A DNA stretch of 64,000 nucleotides from Candidatus Pantoea soli (lineage in GTDB: Bacteria; Pseudomonadota; Gammaproteobacteria; Enterobacterales; Enterobacteriaceae): contig NZ_CP032702.1 of NCBI RefSeq assembly GCF_007833795.1, forward strand, positions 1,240,001 through 1,304,000. Direction: 5' to 3'. The position numbers and the translations under genes were made by a program. Within the stretch, counting starts at the first letter, position 1, and the number at the start of each line of letters is the position of its first letter. Shown here piece after piece: positions 39,707 through 50,903 of this stretch. The notes under the pieces were generated by a model. That model was not told the DNA's origin, did not search any database, and saw only the letters and a list, made by a program, of their open reading frames with translations.

Positions 39707-41560
39707 ATGACGCATCAACAGCAGTTCGCGCCGGATCAGGTGCTGGCAGTCCGCGATCTCAGCGTGCGTTTTCAGCATGAGGGACGCATCACCGAGGCCG
39801 TGCGCAACCTGTCGCTGGATCTGCATCGTGGCGAAACGCTGGCGCTGGTTGGGGAATCCGGCTCAGGCAAGTCGGTGACGTCACTGGCGCTGATGCGGCT
39901 GATTCAGCAGGCCGGCGGCACGGTGAGCGGAGAGATTTATCTGCGGCGGCGCAACGGTGAGATGCTGGATGTGATGCGCGCGACAGGCAGCCAGATGCGC
40001 CATGTGCGCGGTGCCGACATGGCCATGATTTTTCAGGAGCCGATGACCTCTCTGAACCCGGTGTTTACCGTCGGCGAGCAGATCGCTGAATCCATCCGCC
40101 TGCATCAGGGCAAAAGCCATCAGCAGGCGCAGGCTGAGGCGCGGCGCATGCTCGATCTGGTGCGCATTCCGGAAGCGCACAATGTGTTATCCCGCTATCC
40201 GCATCAGCTGTCCGGCGGCATGCGTCAGCGCGTGATGATCGCCATGGCGCTGTCGTGCAAACCGGCGCTGCTGATTGCCGATGAGCCGACCACCGCGCTG
40301 GACGTCACGATTCAGGCGCAGATTCTGCAGCTGATCCGCGTGCTGCAGAAAGAGATGCAGATGGGAGTAATCTTTATCACCCACGATATGGGCGTGGTGG
40401 CTGAGATGGCGGATCGCGTGCAGGTGATGTATCGCGGCGACGTGATCGAGCGTGCACCGGTGCAGCAGCTGTTTGACGCACCGCAGCAGCCTTATACCCG
40501 CGCGCTGCTGGCGGCTGTGCCCAGGCTGGGTGCCATGAACGGCCAGCCGCTGCCGGCCCGCTTTCCACTGCTGCATGCCAGTGGCCGTCAGGAGATCGCC
40601 ACACCGCAGGATACCGTGCGTCACGACCAGCCGCCGGTGTTGCAGGTGCGCGATCTGGTCACGCGCTTTGATATTCGTGGCGGCCTGCTGAATCGCGTCC
40701 AGCGCCGCGTGCACGCGGTCGAGAAAGTGAGTTTCGATCTCTATGCCGGTGAGACGCTGGCGCTGGTGGGCGAATCAGGCTGCGGAAAATCCACTACCGG
40801 ACGCTCGCTGCTGCGGCTGGTGGCCAGCCAGGGCGGCACCATCACCTTTGACGGGCAGCGGATTGACGCGCTGGAAGGGCGCGCGCTGGCCCGCCTGCGG
40901 CGCGATATCCAGTTTATTTTTCAGGACCCGTACGCCTCGCTCGATCCGCGTCTGACCGTCGGCTTCTCGATCATGGAGCCGCTGCTGGTGCACCGCACCA
41001 TGGACCGTGTGCAGGCAGAAAAACGGGTGGCGTGGCTGCTGGAGCGCGTCGGCCTGCTGCCGGAGCATGCGCAGCGCTATCCGCATGAGTTTTCGGGCGG
41101 CCAGCGGCAGCGTATCTGCATCGCGCGCGCGCTGGCGCTGAACCCGAAGGTGGTGATCGCGGATGAATCGGTGTCGGCGCTGGACGTGTCGATCCAGGCA
41201 CAAATCATTAACCTGATGCTGGATTTGCAGCGTGAATTCGGCATCGCTTTCCTGTTTATTTCTCACGATATGGCGGTGGTGGAGCGCATCAGCCACCGCG
41301 TGGCCGTGATGTATCTGGGACAGATTGTTGAAATGGGGCCGCGTCAGGCCGTTTTCGAACAGCCGCGTCACCCCTATACCAAAAAACTGATGGCCGCAGT
41401 GCCGGTCGCCGATCCGGCGCACCGTCATCGCGAGCGGGCGCTGATGGTGGATGAGATCCCCAGCCCGATTCGCCCGCTGGGCGAAGAGCCGGAAGTGGCA
41501 CCGTTACTGGAAGTGGCACCCGGGCATTTTGTTGCCCGTCACGCTATCAGCGGTGCCTGA
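39707..41560 (+). CDS. gsiA: glutathione ABC transporter ATPase GsiA
   Basis: 617 residues with two complete ABC (Dpp/Opp-type) domains in one chain: Walker A GESGSGKS and GESGCGKST, signatures LSGGMRQR and FSGGQRQR, Walker [14 protein letters not shown] and [13 protein letters not shown] (DES instead of DEP in the second, as common in this family). Each half ends in the oligopeptide C-terminal region. E. coli GsiA is 623 aa. Confidence 0.96.
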   Translation: MTHQQQFAPDQVLAVRDLSVRFQHEGRITEAVRNLSLDLHRGETLALVGESGSGKSVTSLALMRLIQQAGGTVSGEIYLRRRNGEMLDVMRATGSQMRHVRGADMAMIFQEPMTSLNPVFTVGEQIAESIRLHQGKSHQQAQAEARRMLDLVRIPEAHNVLSRYPHQLSGGMRQRVMIAMALSCKPALLIADEPTTALDVTIQAQILQLIRVLQKEMQMGVIFITHDMGVVAEMADRVQVMYRGDVIERAPVQQLFDAPQQPYTRALLAAVPRLGAMNGQPLPARFPLLHASGRQEIATPQDTVRHDQPPVLQVRDLVTRFDIRGGLLNRVQRRVHAVEKVSFDLYAGETLALVGESGCGKSTTGRSLLRLVASQGGTITFDGQRIDALEGRALARLRRDIQFIFQDPYASLDPRLTVGFSIMEPLLVHRTMDRVQAEKRVAWLLERVGLLPEHAQRYPHEFSGGQRQRICIARALALNPKVVIADESVSALDVSIQAQIINLMLDLQREFGIAFLFISHDMAVVERISHRVAVMYLGQIVEMGPRQAVFEQPRHPYTKKLMAAVPVADPAHRHRERALMVDEIPSPIRPLGEEPEVAPLLEVAPGHFVARHAISGA

Positions 41561-41624
41561 GCAGCAGGCAATCGCGCCCTCGCCGGAGGCCGCGCAAGAC
41601 AGGGACTACAGGAGAACGATAACG

Positions 41625-43160
41625 ATGCACCATATTATGCGAAAAGGGGTTATCACTGCCGGGTTGTTGAGTTCAGCACTGGCATTGCCGGCCTGGGCCG
41701 CCAAAGATGCGGTGATTGCGGTGGCGTCCACCTTTACCACGCTCGACCCGTACGATGCCAACGATACGCTGTCACAGGCGGTCGCCAAATCCTTCTATCA
41801 GGGGCTGTTCGGCTTTGATAAAGACATGAAGCTGGTGAACGTACTGGCGGAGAGCTATCAGGCCAGCGCAGACGGCCTGACCTATACCATTAAGCTGCGT
41901 CCTGGCGTGAAGTTTCAGGATGGCACCGATTTTAACGCCGAAGCGGTGAAGGTTAACCTCGACCGCGCCAGCAACCCGGACAATCATCTCAAGCGTTATA
42001 ACCTGTTCAAATATATCGCCACCACCGAAGTGGTCGATCCCACCACGGTGAAAATTACGCTGAAGCAGCCGTTCTCGGCGTTTATCAATAACCTTGCCCA
42101 CCCGGCCGCCGCGATGATTTCGCCCACCGCGCTGAAGAAATATGGCAAGGAGATCGGTTTTCACCCGGTGGGCACCGGCCCGTACGCGTTTGAAACCTGG
42201 AACCAGACTGATTTCGTCAAAGTGAAAAAGTGGGATGGCTACTGGAAGCCTGGTTATCCGAAGCTGGACAGCATTACCTGGCGTCCGGTGGTCGATAACA
42301 ACACCCGCGCCGCGATGCTGCAGACCGGCGAAGCTAACTTTGCCTTCCCGGTGCCGTTTGAGCAGGCGAAACGTCTGGAGAGCAACAGCAAGCTGGCGGT
42401 GGTGACCACGCCTTCCATTATGCAGCGCTACATCAGCCTGAATGTCACGCAGAAGCCGTTTGATAATCCAAAGGTGCGTGAAGCGCTGGAGTACGCTATC
42501 AATCGTCAGGCGCTGGCCAAAGTGGCGTTTGCGGGTTATGCCACGCCGGCGACCGGCATTGTGCCGCCCACCATCGATTTTGCGCAGACCTATCCGGCCA
42601 TCGCCTACGATCCGGCAAAAGCGCGCGCGCTGCTGAAAGAAGCGGGCTACCCCAACGGCTTTGAAACCACGCTGTGGTCGTCGCATAACCACAGCACGGC
42701 GCAGAAGGTGCTGCAGTTTACCCAGCAGCAGCTGGCACAGGTAGGCGTGAAGGTGAAGGTCACGGCAATGGATGCCGGTCAGCGTGCCGCGGAGGTCGAG
42801 AGCAAAGGGCAGAAAGAGAGCGGCGTGCGCATGTTCTACACCGGCTGGTCTGCGTCCACCGGCGAGGCCGACTGGGCGCTGACGCCGCTGTTTGCCACCA
42901 CATCCTGGCCGCCGGCGATCTTTAACACTGCGTTTTACAGCAATCCGCAGGTGGATAAAGATCTCGCGGATGCGCTGAAGACCACCGATCGCGAACAGAA
43001 AGCAAAACTGTATAAAGATGCGCAGGATCGCATCTGGCACGATCATCCGTGGATTCCGCTGGTGGTGGAGCAACTGCTGTCTGCCAGTACCAAAAACCTG
43101 ACCGGTTTTTATGTCATGCCCGATACCTCATTCAATTTCGATGAGGCCGATCTGAAGTAA
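41625..43160 (+). CDS. gsiB: glutathione-binding periplasmic protein GsiB
   Basis: 511 residues with a signal peptide of about 26 residues ([10 protein letters not shown]) and the SBP_bac_5 fold ([33 protein letters not shown]). It binds glutathione in the periplasm. The start at 41625 follows AGGAG; the frame open to 41451 overlaps gsiA. A strong hairpin follows the stop. Confidence 0.96.
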   Translation: MHHIMRKGVITAGLLSSALALPAWAAKDAVIAVASTFTTLDPYDANDTLSQAVAKSFYQGLFGFDKDMKLVNVLAESYQASADGLTYTIKLRPGVKFQDGTDFNAEAVKVNLDRASNPDNHLKRYNLFKYIATTEVVDPTTVKITLKQPFSAFINNLAHPAAAMISPTALKKYGKEIGFHPVGTGPYAFETWNQTDFVKVKKWDGYWKPGYPKLDSITWRPVVDNNTRAAMLQTGEANFAFPVPFEQAKRLESNSKLAVVTTPSIMQRYISLNVTQKPFDNPKVREALEYAINRQALAKVAFAGYATPATGIVPPTIDFAQTYPAIAYDPAKARALLKEAGYPNGFETTLWSSHNHSTAQKVLQFTQQQLAQVGVKVKVTAMDAGQRAAEVESKGQKESGVRMFYTGWSASTGEADWALTPLFATTSWPPAIFNTAFYSNPQVDKDLADALKTTDREQKAKLYKDAQDRIWHDHPWIPLVVEQLLSASTKNLTGFYVMPDTSFNFDEADLK

Positions 43161-43166
43161 CAGACG

Positions 43167-43190
43167 CGGCCAGCCCGCATGGGCTGGCCG
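43167..43190 (+). terminator. hairpin between gsiB and gsiC
   Basis: CGGCCAGCCC (43167-43176), loop GCAT, GGGCTGGCCG (43181-43190): perfect 10-bp stem without T-tract. Probably an mRNA-stabilising 3' stem keeping the binding protein abundant. Confidence 0.7.
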
Positions 43191-43209
43191 ATGCTGCGCA
43201 GGATTTCGC

Positions 43210-44130
43210 ATGCTCAACTATTTTCTCAAACGATTACTGGGGCTGATTCCCACGCTGCTGATCGTGGCGGTGCTGGTTTTTCTGTTCGTGCACCTGCTGC
43301 CGGGGGATCCGGCGCGACTGATTGCCGGGCCGGAAGCGGATGCGTCGGTGGTGGCGCTGGTGCGCCAGGAGCTGGGGCTGGATCAGCCGCTGCTGCAGCA
43401 GTTCTGGCATTTTATACTGAACGCGCTGCAGGGGGATTTCGGTCAGTCGATGGTGTCAAAACGGCCGGTGTCGCAGGAGATTGCCACGCGCTTTTTCCCG
43501 ACGCTGTGGCTGACGCTGAGCAGCATGCTGTGGGCGGTGCTGGTGGGGATGGCAATTGGCATCGTTTCCGCCGTCTGGCGTAATCGCTGGCCGGATCGTC
43601 TCGGTATGACGCTGGCGGTGTCCGGCATTTCGTTTCCGGCGTTTGCCCTGGGCATGCTGCTGATGCAGGTTTTTTCCGTGGAGCTGGGCTGGCTGCCCAC
43701 CGTCGGCGCTGACAGCTGGCAGCACTATATTCTGCCTTCCATCACGCTCGGCGCCGCGGTGGCGGCGGTGATGGCGCGCTTTACCCGTGCCTCGTTCGTG
43801 GAGGTGATGCAGGAAGATTATATGCGTACCGCGCGCGCCAAAGGGGTGCGTGAATCGCTGGTGGTGGTGAAACACGGCCTGCGCAACGCCATGATCCCGG
43901 TGGTGACCATGATGGGGCTGCAGTTTGGCTTTTTGCTGGGCGGTTCGATTGTGGTGGAAGTGGTATTCAACTGGCCCGGGCTGGGGCGGCTGCTGGTGGA
44001 TTCTGTCGGGATGCGCGACTACCCGGTGATTCAGGCTGAAGTGCTGCTGTTTTCGCTGGAGTTCATTCTGATCAACCTGATTGTCGATATGCTGTACGCG
44101 GCAATCAACCCGGCTATTCGTTACAGGTAA
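43210..44130 (+). CDS. gsiC: glutathione ABC transporter permease GsiC
   Basis: 306-residue DppB-type permease with six membrane spans, the N-terminal [20 protein letters not shown] helix and the coupling loop [20 protein letters not shown]. It pairs with GsiD in the inner membrane. Confidence 0.96.
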   Translation: MLNYFLKRLLGLIPTLLIVAVLVFLFVHLLPGDPARLIAGPEADASVVALVRQELGLDQPLLQQFWHFILNALQGDFGQSMVSKRPVSQEIATRFFPTLWLTLSSMLWAVLVGMAIGIVSAVWRNRWPDRLGMTLAVSGISFPAFALGMLLMQVFSVELGWLPTVGADSWQHYILPSITLGAAVAAVMARFTRASFVEVMQEDYMRTARAKGVRESLVVVKHGLRNAMIPVVTMMGLQFGFLLGGSIVVEVVFNWPGLGRLLVDSVGMRDYPVIQAEVLLFSLEFILINLIVDMLYAAINPAIRYR

Positions 44131-44140
44131 GGAGCCGCAA

Positions 44141-45046
44141 TTGAAAAACTGGCGACGCGAAGCAGCATTAAAAAGCCTGCCGGTCATTACGGAAAACCGG
44201 GTGCGCACGCCGTGGCGTGAATTCTGGCGGCGTTTCCGTCAGCAGCATGTCGCGATGCTGGCAGGTGCCTTTGTGCTGCTGCTGATTGCGATCGCGTTTA
44301 TCGCACCCTGGATAGCGCCGTTTGATGCCGAAAACTATTTTGATTATGACCGGCTGAACGACGGGCCGTCCTGGATGCACCTGTTTGGCGTGGATTCACT
44401 CGGGCGCGATATTTTTAGCCGGGTTATCGTGGGCACGCGCATTTCGCTGATCGCCGGCTTTTTCTCGGTGGCGATTGGCGCTGTGATCGGCACACTGCTC
44501 GGCCTGCTGGCCGGGTATTACGAAGGCTGGTGGGATCGCATCACCATGCGCATCTGCGATGTGCTGTTTGCTTTTCCCGGTATTCTGCTGGCGATTGCGG
44601 TAGTGGCGATTATGGGCAGCGGAATGAGCAACGTGATTGTGGCGGTCGCCATTTTCAGCATTCCGGCGTTTGCCCGGCTGGTGCGGGGCAATACGCTGGT
44701 GCTGAAACATCAGACCTTTATTGAATCGGCGCGCAGCATCGGCGCATCGGACTGGACGATCATCATGCGGCATATTCTGCCCGGTACGGTGTCGTCGATT
44801 GTGGTCTATTTCACCATGCGTATCGGCACCTCCATTATCACCGCCGCCAGCCTGTCGTTTCTCGGCCTCGGTGCCCAGCCGCCCACGCCGGAGTGGGGCG
44901 CAATGCTGAACGAAGCGCGTGCGGACATGGTGATTGCGCCCCACGTCGCGCTGTTTCCCAGCCTGGCGATCTTTCTGACGGTGCTGGCGTTCAATCTGCT
45001 GGGCGACGGCCTGCGCGATGCGCTGGACCCGAAACTGAAGCGCTGA
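44141..45046 (+). CDS. gsiD: glutathione ABC transporter permease GsiD
   Basis: 301-residue DppC-type permease. The start is TTG at 44141, six bases after AAGGAGC, giving [11 protein letters not shown] to match the E. coli N-terminus NWRRQAVLNAM. No better ATG exists between the gsiC stop and the conserved region. [20 protein letters not shown] and [20 protein letters not shown] are the family motifs. Confidence 0.94.
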   Translation: MKNWRREAALKSLPVITENRVRTPWREFWRRFRQQHVAMLAGAFVLLLIAIAFIAPWIAPFDAENYFDYDRLNDGPSWMHLFGVDSLGRDIFSRVIVGTRISLIAGFFSVAIGAVIGTLLGLLAGYYEGWWDRITMRICDVLFAFPGILLAIAVVAIMGSGMSNVIVAVAIFSIPAFARLVRGNTLVLKHQTFIESARSIGASDWTIIMRHILPGTVSSIVVYFTMRIGTSIITAASLSFLGLGAQPPTPEWGAMLNEARADMVIAPHVALFPSLAIFLTVLAFNLLGDGLRDALDPKLKR

Positions 45047-45114
45047 AGGATTCTTTCCGGCGCAGGCGGCAGGTGGCGCCCGCCGTGACCGGCAGGCGCT
45101 GCGCCTGGCTGACG

Positions 45115-46782
45115 TCAGAACGTCTCCCAGTTAGCGTTGCTGTGGCTGGCCGCTGCAGGCAGCGCCGGTGCCGGTGCCGCAATCGCGGCTTTTGCAGCGC
45201 GCGGCGGCGCGCCTGACACCGGACGCGCGCCGGTGTTAAAGCGCGCAACCGCGGAGGAGAGACGGCTGGCCTGCGCTTCGAGGGCGGCAGAGGCGTTCGC
45301 AGACTCCTGCACCAGCGTCGCGTTCTGTTGCGTCACGCGATCCATCTCGTTGACCGCCTGACCAATCTGGTCAATCCCGCGGCTCTGCTCATCCGATGCG
45401 GAAGCGATTTCGCCCATGATATCCGTGACGCGGGTCACCGCGCCGACAATCTCCTGCATGGTTTCGCCTGCGCTGCTCACCTGCTGCGAGCCTAAATCGA
45501 CGCGCTGCACGGAGTTCTCAATCAGCACTTTGATCTCCTTCGCCGCCTGCGCGCTGCGCTGGGCCAGGCTGCGCACCTCACCGGCGACCACGGCAAAACC
45601 GCGTCCCTGTTCACCGGCACGCGCCGCTTCCACGGCGGCATTCAGCGCCAGAATGTTGGTCTGGAACGCGATACCATCAATCACGCTGGTGATATCGGCA
45701 ATTTTCTGCGAGCTATCGGCGATGTCGCGCATGGTTTTAACCACGCCATCAACCACATGACCGCCTTTTCCGGCGGTGTCTGAGGCGGTACGCGCCAGCT
45801 GAGCAGCCTGACGCGCGTTATCGGCGTTCTGTTTCACCGTCGCGGTCAGCTGTTCCATGCTGGCGGCGGTTTCTTCCAGCGAGGCGGCCTGCTGCTCGGT
45901 ACGGGCGGATAAGTCGTTATTGCCGCCGGCAATCGCGCTGGCGCTGCCAAAAATTGCATCGGCGCTGTCGCGCACGTCAGTGATGGTGGTGCGCAGTGAC
46001 TGCTGCATATGATTGAGGCTGGCCGCAATGGCGGCCATCTCACTGCGGCCAGCCAGCTGCAGGCTGGCTGACAGATCCCCGGTGGCAACGTGCTCAATCT
46101 GCTGCTGAACCTGTTGCATTGGCGCCAGCAGAATACGACGCAGCAGCGTCCAGACGCCGGCCAGCAGCACAATCACCACCGCCGCGACCACGCCCATCAT
46201 CACCAGCATCTGCTGATAAGCACGGGCATTTTGCGCGCTGCGTTGCTCGATCAGCTGGGTGTTCTCTTCGCGCCACTGCTTGTAGGCCGCTTCCAGATCG
46301 TCCTGAGCCTGCTGGGCATCGAGGTTGCCGTAGGCGGCATAATCGTTCGCCTTCAGAAACACCGTGGACTGTTGCAGCAGGCTGGCGTAGGCGGTAAAGG
46401 CTTTTTCAACCCGATCGGCCGCGACGGCACTCTGGCCTGCAACCTGCGGGTAGCTTCTATACTGATTAAAGTGCTGACGTGCTTCGTCGAGCGAACCGTT
46501 AGCGGTCACCAGCAGTTTACCGATGGCGGCCAGCGACTGTTCGTCGGTCTGCTTCTTCAGGATGCGGATCGCCACGCGGTTAATGGTGACGCGGGTTTTT
46601 ACCAGCGTCTGCCAGCCATCGCTTAGCTCACGCTGCTGATGCGACAGCAGATTGCTGGCGGTGAAGTTATGTTGCCCTGCACGCAGTGCTGAGAAAAACA
46701 GCGAGCCGGAAATAGCCTGCATCGCCGTAAATACGAGTAACACAATCATGATAGCTGTAACGATTTTCATTCGATTGAACAT
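45115..46782 (-). CDS. methyl-accepting chemotaxis protein, Tsr/Tar type
   Basis: 555 residues: N-terminal membrane helix (about 6-30), periplasmic four-helix bundle (to about 185), second membrane helix, HAMP domain, then the signalling hairpin with the conserved tip (IDGIAFQTNILALNAAVEAA) and methylation helices rich in Glu/Gln. The last five residues, NWETF, are the CheR/CheB docking pentapeptide of major receptors. The start at 46782 fits Tsr-like N-termini. E. coli has no chemoreceptor at this site (it has yliE-dgcI). The ligand is unknown. Confidence 0.92.
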   Translation of the reverse strand: MFNRMKIVTAIMIVLLVFTAMQAISGSLFFSALRAGQHNFTASNLLSHQQRELSDGWQTLVKTRVTINRVAIRILKKQTDEQSLAAIGKLLVTANGSLDEARQHFNQYRSYPQVAGQSAVAADRVEKAFTAYASLLQQSTVFLKANDYAAYGNLDAQQAQDDLEAAYKQWREENTQLIEQRSAQNARAYQQMLVMMGVVAAVVIVLLAGVWTLLRRILLAPMQQVQQQIEHVATGDLSASLQLAGRSEMAAIAASLNHMQQSLRTTITDVRDSADAIFGSASAIAGGNNDLSARTEQQAASLEETAASMEQLTATVKQNADNARQAAQLARTASDTAGKGGHVVDGVVKTMRDIADSSQKIADITSVIDGIAFQTNILALNAAVEAARAGEQGRGFAVVAGEVRSLAQRSAQAAKEIKVLIENSVQRVDLGSQQVSSAGETMQEIVGAVTRVTDIMGEIASASDEQSRGIDQIGQAVNEMDRVTQQNATLVQESANASAALEAQASRLSSAVARFNTGARPVSGAPPRAAKAAIAAPAPALPAAASHSNANWETF

Positions 46783-46897
46783 CTGAGCATCTCTTCGCAA
46801 ATGAGCCGGTATTCGTGTTATCGGTGGAAAAAAGCATCACTGAAGTGCGGAAGAGAAATAAATATTCACGACAGGCGCGCAGGCGGGAGGCCAGCTG

Positions 46898-47347
46898 ATG
46901 AAACCCTTTGACTATGAACAGGATTATAAAAATCTCGATCTGCGACAGCATCCGGAACTCTATCGGGTCGGCCGGGGCGAGCAGGGCGTACTGATGGTGG
47001 AACCTTATAAAAGCGAAATCCTGCCGCACTGGCGTTTTCGCACCGTGGAACTGGCAAAAGCCTCATCGGAAAAGATCATGGCGCTGTTTGAGGCATACCG
47101 CGCGCAGGACGATTTTGTCGGGATGGACATGGCGCGCAAGTTTATTCAGATGGGTTACACCCGGGCGCGTCGCTACAGCAACCATCAGGGCGGGCGCAAA
47201 TACGATGCTGACGGCAACGAATTGCCGCGTACCATCGAAAAAGAAAAGGCCGCTGCGGCGGCCGTTTTCAAAGCGTGCTGGGATCGGCTGCGCGCCGATG
47301 CGGATTATCTGGCGCGCAAAAAAGCGCACCAGCAGAAGTACGGTTAA
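46898..47347 (+). CDS. DUF4385 family protein
   Basis: 149 residues, soluble, rich in charged and aromatic residues ([51 protein letters not shown]). I recognise the DUF4385 family, found widely in bacteria, without known function. GGAGG precedes the ATG. Its stop overlaps the rimO stop on the other strand at the palindrome TTAA (47344-47347). Confidence 0.8.
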   Translation: MKPFDYEQDYKNLDLRQHPELYRVGRGEQGVLMVEPYKSEILPHWRFRTVELAKASSEKIMALFEAYRAQDDFVGMDMARKFIQMGYTRARRYSNHQGGRKYDADGNELPRTIEKEKAAAAAVFKACWDRLRADADYLARKKAHQQKYG

Positions 47348-48669
47348 ACGCGCGAACCCCAGAGATCGTACTCGTCGGCGTGCTCGACTTTCACCCGCAC
47401 CACGTCACCCACCTTCACCTGACGGTCGCCGTTAAGATAGACGGCACCGTCGATTTCCGGCGCGTCAGCCATGCTGCGGCCAACGGCCCCTTCTTCATCC
47501 ACTTCGTCGATGATAACCAGAATTTCCCGGCCAATTTTCTCCTGCAGACGCTCGGCGGAGATCTGCTGCTGCAGCTGCATAAAGCGATCGAAACGCGCCT
47601 GCTTCACCGCATCCGGCACCTGATCCGGCAGCTGGTTTGCTGTGGCGCCTTCTACCGGGCTGTACTGGAAGCAGCCGACGCGATCCAGACGGGCTTCTTT
47701 CAGGAAATCGAGCAGCATCTGGAAATCTTCTTCGGTCTCGCCCGGGAAGCCGACAATAAAGGTCGAGCGCAGCGTCAGCTCCGGACAGATTTCGCGCCAG
47801 CGCTTGATGCGCTCCAGCGTGCGCTCCACGGCGCCCGGGCGCTTCATCAGCTTGAGGATCCGCGGGCTGGCGTGCTGCAGCGGAATATCCAGGTAGGGCA
47901 GAATTTTGCCTTCCGCCATCAGCGGAATGACGTCATCAACGTGCGGGTAGGGATAAACATAGTGCAGGCGCACCCAGACGCCGAGTTTTGCCAGCTGCTC
48001 ACACAGACCGACCATGCTGGTTTTCACCGGCGCCCCGTTCCAGAAGCCGGTACGGTGTTTGACATCCACGCCGTAGGCGGAGGTGTCCTGGGAGATCACC
48101 AGCAGCTCTTTGACGCCTGCTTCCACCAGACGTTTGGCTTCATCCAGCACGGCACCGATTGGACGGCTGTCGAGGTCGCCACGCATTGACGGAATAATGC
48201 AGAAGGTGCAGCGGTGATTACAGCCTTCAGAAATTTTCAGGTAGGCGTAGTGACGCGGCGTCAGCTTTACACCCTGTTCCGGCACCAGGCTCAGGAACGG
48301 ATTGTGTTCCGGCTTCGGCACATAGGTGTGCACGTGCGACAGCACCTGTTCATAGCTGTGCGGGCCGGTGATCTCCAGTACCTTCGGATGCACTTCGCGG
48401 ATCTGATCCACTTTGGCACCGAGACAGCCGGTCACGATCACTTTGCCGTTTTCATTCAGCGCTTCACCAATCGCTTCCAGTGATTCCTGTACGGCGCTGT
48501 CAATAAATCCACAGGTATTAACGATGACGATCTCCGCATCATCGTAGCGTGGCACCACGTCATAACCCTCAGTACGCAGTTCCGTCAGGATGCGTTCAGA
48601 GTCAACGAGGTTTTTCGGACAGCCGAGGGAAACGAACCCCACGCGCGGCGGATTTTTGACATGGCTCAT
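47344..48669 (-). CDS. rimO: ribosomal protein S12 methylthiotransferase RimO
   Basis: 441 residues, the E. coli length. A radical SAM enzyme that methylthiolates Asp88 of S12. The N-terminal MTTase domain has Cys in [14 protein letters not shown] and VNTCGF and VTGCLG, the radical SAM cluster is [11 protein letters not shown], and a TRAM domain ends the protein ([21 protein letters not shown]). Confidence 0.97.
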   Translation of the reverse strand: MSHVKNPPRVGFVSLGCPKNLVDSERILTELRTEGYDVVPRYDDAEIVIVNTCGFIDSAVQESLEAIGEALNENGKVIVTGCLGAKVDQIREVHPKVLEITGPHSYEQVLSHVHTYVPKPEHNPFLSLVPEQGVKLTPRHYAYLKISEGCNHRCTFCIIPSMRGDLDSRPIGAVLDEAKRLVEAGVKELLVISQDTSAYGVDVKHRTGFWNGAPVKTSMVGLCEQLAKLGVWVRLHYVYPYPHVDDVIPLMAEGKILPYLDIPLQHASPRILKLMKRPGAVERTLERIKRWREICPELTLRSTFIVGFPGETEEDFQMLLDFLKEARLDRVGCFQYSPVEGATANQLPDQVPDAVKQARFDRFMQLQQQISAERLQEKIGREILVIIDEVDEEGAVGRSMADAPEIDGAVYLNGDRQVKVGDVVRVKVEHADEYDLWGSRV

Positions 48670-49020
48670 AAGGATAAAAATTCATCATAGGTAGTGTGGA
48701 TAGGGGGGCGATTGTACAGAGGTTGCGAAGGAAAATGTATAGGGAAGCGCGCAAGATCCCGTATTAAAACGGCAGCGTAATCCAAGGCTGTCATCGCGCG
48801 GCTGTACCGGCAGGTCGCCTTACCGGCAGGCTCACTTTGCCGTTCTGGTGTACGCTTACTCTGGCTTTGCCCGCTGATACAGGTTGTTTAACGCGGCCCG
48901 TTTTGCTTAAATGTCGGGTTGGTGATTGTATGTTGTTCACAACACTGATTTTTTTAAACGCGTGCTGACGCTGGTGTTGTGGCGCGTCAGCGACGATGCG
49001 GATAATGTGAGAGCAGACAA
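48670..49020. other. non-coding spacer with a 5'-leader hairpin
   Basis: 351 bp between divergent rimO and the carbonic anhydrase. GCTGACGC (48964-48971) and GCGTCAGC (48984-48991) make an 8-bp stem with a 12-base loop, 29 bp before the carbonic anhydrase start. No other gene or recognised sRNA was seen. Confidence 0.5.
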
Positions 49021-49656
49021 ATGCAAGAGATCGTCAAAGGTTTTCTGAATTTTCAACAGAATGTGTTTCCTGAAAGGAAGGATCTTTTCAAAAGTCTGGC
49101 GTCGAACCAGAATCCTAAAGCCCTGTTCATCTCCTGTTCCGACAGCCGTCTGGTGCCGGAGCTGGTGACACAGCAGGAGCCGGGTCAGCTGTTCGTCATC
49201 CGTAACGCCGGGAATATCGTTCCGCCCTTTGGCCCGGAGCCAGGCGGTGTGTCAGCGACCATTGAATATGCGGTGCTGGCGCTGGGCGTCACCGAAATTA
49301 TTATCTGCGGACACTCCAACTGCGGTGCGATGAACGCCATTGCTTCCAATGCCAATCTGGAGAGCATGCCTGCGGTTGATCACTGGCTGCACTATGCCAA
49401 TGCGGCGAAGGCGGTAGTGGATGAGCGTAACTACGACTCGGTTGATGTGCGTCTCAACGAGATGGTGAAAGAGAACGTCATTGCTCAGCTCAACAATATC
49501 AAAACGCATCCGTCTGTTTCCGTGGCGCTGCGCAAAGGCAAGCTGCGTCTGCATGGGTGGGTTTACGATATTGAAAGCGGCAAAATCAACGCCCTGACCA
49601 GAGGGGGCGACAGCTTTGTTTCGCTGTCAGACAACCCTGACACCTTCTTTGAATAA
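49021..49656 (+). CDS. beta-class carbonic anhydrase (CynT-like)
   Basis: 211-residue zinc enzyme interconverting CO2 and bicarbonate. [10 protein letters not shown] gives the Cys and Asp of the Zn site, GHSNCGAM the His and Cys, and [19 protein letters not shown] the dimer region. It resembles E. coli CynT more than Can, but no cyanase gene is adjacent, so it probably serves general bicarbonate supply. The ribosome binding site is weak (AGAG). Confidence 0.92.
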   Translation: MQEIVKGFLNFQQNVFPERKDLFKSLASNQNPKALFISCSDSRLVPELVTQQEPGQLFVIRNAGNIVPPFGPEPGGVSATIEYAVLALGVTEIIICGHSNCGAMNAIASNANLESMPAVDHWLHYANAAKAVVDERNYDSVDVRLNEMVKENVIAQLNNIKTHPSVSVALRKGKLRLHGWVYDIESGKINALTRGGDSFVSLSDNPDTFFE

Positions 49657-49671
49657 TCCCTGCTGAATCCA

Positions 49672-49697
49672 GCCCGGCCCTGCGCCGGGCTTAATGT
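49672..49697 (+). terminator. terminator of the carbonic anhydrase gene
   Basis: GCCCGGC (49672-49678), loop CCTGC, GCCGGGC (49684-49690), then TTAATGTTTT. Confidence 0.75.
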
Positions 49698-49768
49698 TTT
49701 GTAAATCCCGCCAGCACTTTTTTACCGCTGACTACGCTTAAGCGCAGAAGGTAAAAAGGAGACTCCCC

Positions 49769-50902
49769 ATGCGTTTATGGCGTTCCGCGCTGCTGGCTGG
49801 CGCATTAACCTGTGCTTTCCCTGCGCTGGCGGCCGAAGTGCAGGTCGAGGTGCTGCAGGATAAGCTTGACCACCCCTGGTCACTGGCGTTTCTGCCGGAT
49901 AACCACACGCTGTTAATCACCGAACGCACCGGCCAGCTGCGCAGCTGGCAGCCCGGCAAGGGTCTCTCCGCGCCGATCGCTGGCGTGCCTGCGGTGTGGG
50001 CCAGCCGGCAGGGCGGATTGCTGGATGTCGTGCTGGCCCCGGATTTCAGCCAGAGCCGGCGCGTCTGGCTCAGCTACACCACTGCCGACCAGGCGGGACG
50101 CGCAGGCGCGGTAGTGGGCTTTGGCACGCTGAGTGCGGATAATCGCCAGCTGCGGGATTTCCGCGTGGTGCTGGAGCAAACGCCGAAACTTTCCCGCGGC
50201 GCTAATCTCGGCACGCGGCTGGCGTTTGATCGCGCCGGCTTTCTCTATATCGCCTTCGGCGATAACTTCGCCAGTGGCAGCGCCCAGGACAAAGACAAGC
50301 TCTCCGGCAAAATTGTGCGCCTGACGCAGACAGGCGCCGTGCCGCCTGACAATCCGTTCACCCATCAGGCCGGAGCGCGCCCGGAGATCTGGGCTTACGG
50401 CGTGCGCAATCCGCAGGGGCTGGCGCTGAATCCGTGGACGCAGCAGATGTGGGAAAGTGAGCATGGCCCGCGCGGCGGCGATGAGATCAATGTGCTGGAT
50501 AAAGGCCGTAATTACGGCTGGCCGCTGGTGACGTATGGCATCGATTACAGCGGCGAAAAAGTGCCGGAGTCCCGGGGAACGGCCGCGCCTGGCACGCAGC
50601 CGCCGCGCTTTTACTGGCAGGTTTCGCCGGCGATCAGCGGCATGGCGTTTTATAACAGCCCCCGTTTTCCGCAGTGGAAACATTCGCTGTTTATCGGCGC
50701 GCTGAAAGACAAAAGCCTGATTCAGCTGCGGGTCAATGGCGACAGGGTAGTGGAAGAGCAGCGCCTGCTGAGCGGACGCGGTGAACGTATTCGTGACGTG
50801 CGGCAGGGACCGGATGGCTATCTGTATGTGCTGACCGATGAGGCCAGCGGCAAACTGCTGAAGGTGGGACTGACAGAGCCCGCCAGTCCCGCGCGCGGCT
50901 AA
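49769..50902 (+). CDS. yliI: PQQ-dependent aldose sugar dehydrogenase YliI
   Basis: 377 residues with a signal peptide of about 21 residues (FPALA-AEV), then the six-bladed propeller of soluble aldose dehydrogenases. LDHPWSLAFLPD, GRTGQLR-like TERTGQLRSW, GANLGTRLAFD, GVRNPQGLALNP and SEHGPRGGDEINVL hold the PQQ and calcium site residues. It oxidises aldose sugars in the periplasm. AGGAG precedes the ATG. No PQQ synthesis genes are in this window. Confidence 0.93.
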   Translation: MRLWRSALLAGALTCAFPALAAEVQVEVLQDKLDHPWSLAFLPDNHTLLITERTGQLRSWQPGKGLSAPIAGVPAVWASRQGGLLDVVLAPDFSQSRRVWLSYTTADQAGRAGAVVGFGTLSADNRQLRDFRVVLEQTPKLSRGANLGTRLAFDRAGFLYIAFGDNFASGSAQDKDKLSGKIVRLTQTGAVPPDNPFTHQAGARPEIWAYGVRNPQGLALNPWTQQMWESEHGPRGGDEINVLDKGRNYGWPLVTYGIDYSGEKVPESRGTAAPGTQPPRFYWQVSPAISGMAFYNSPRFPQWKHSLFIGALKDKSLIQLRVNGDRVVEEQRLLSGRGERIRDVRQGPDGYLYVLTDEASGKLLKVGLTEPASPARG

Positions 50903-50903
50903 G

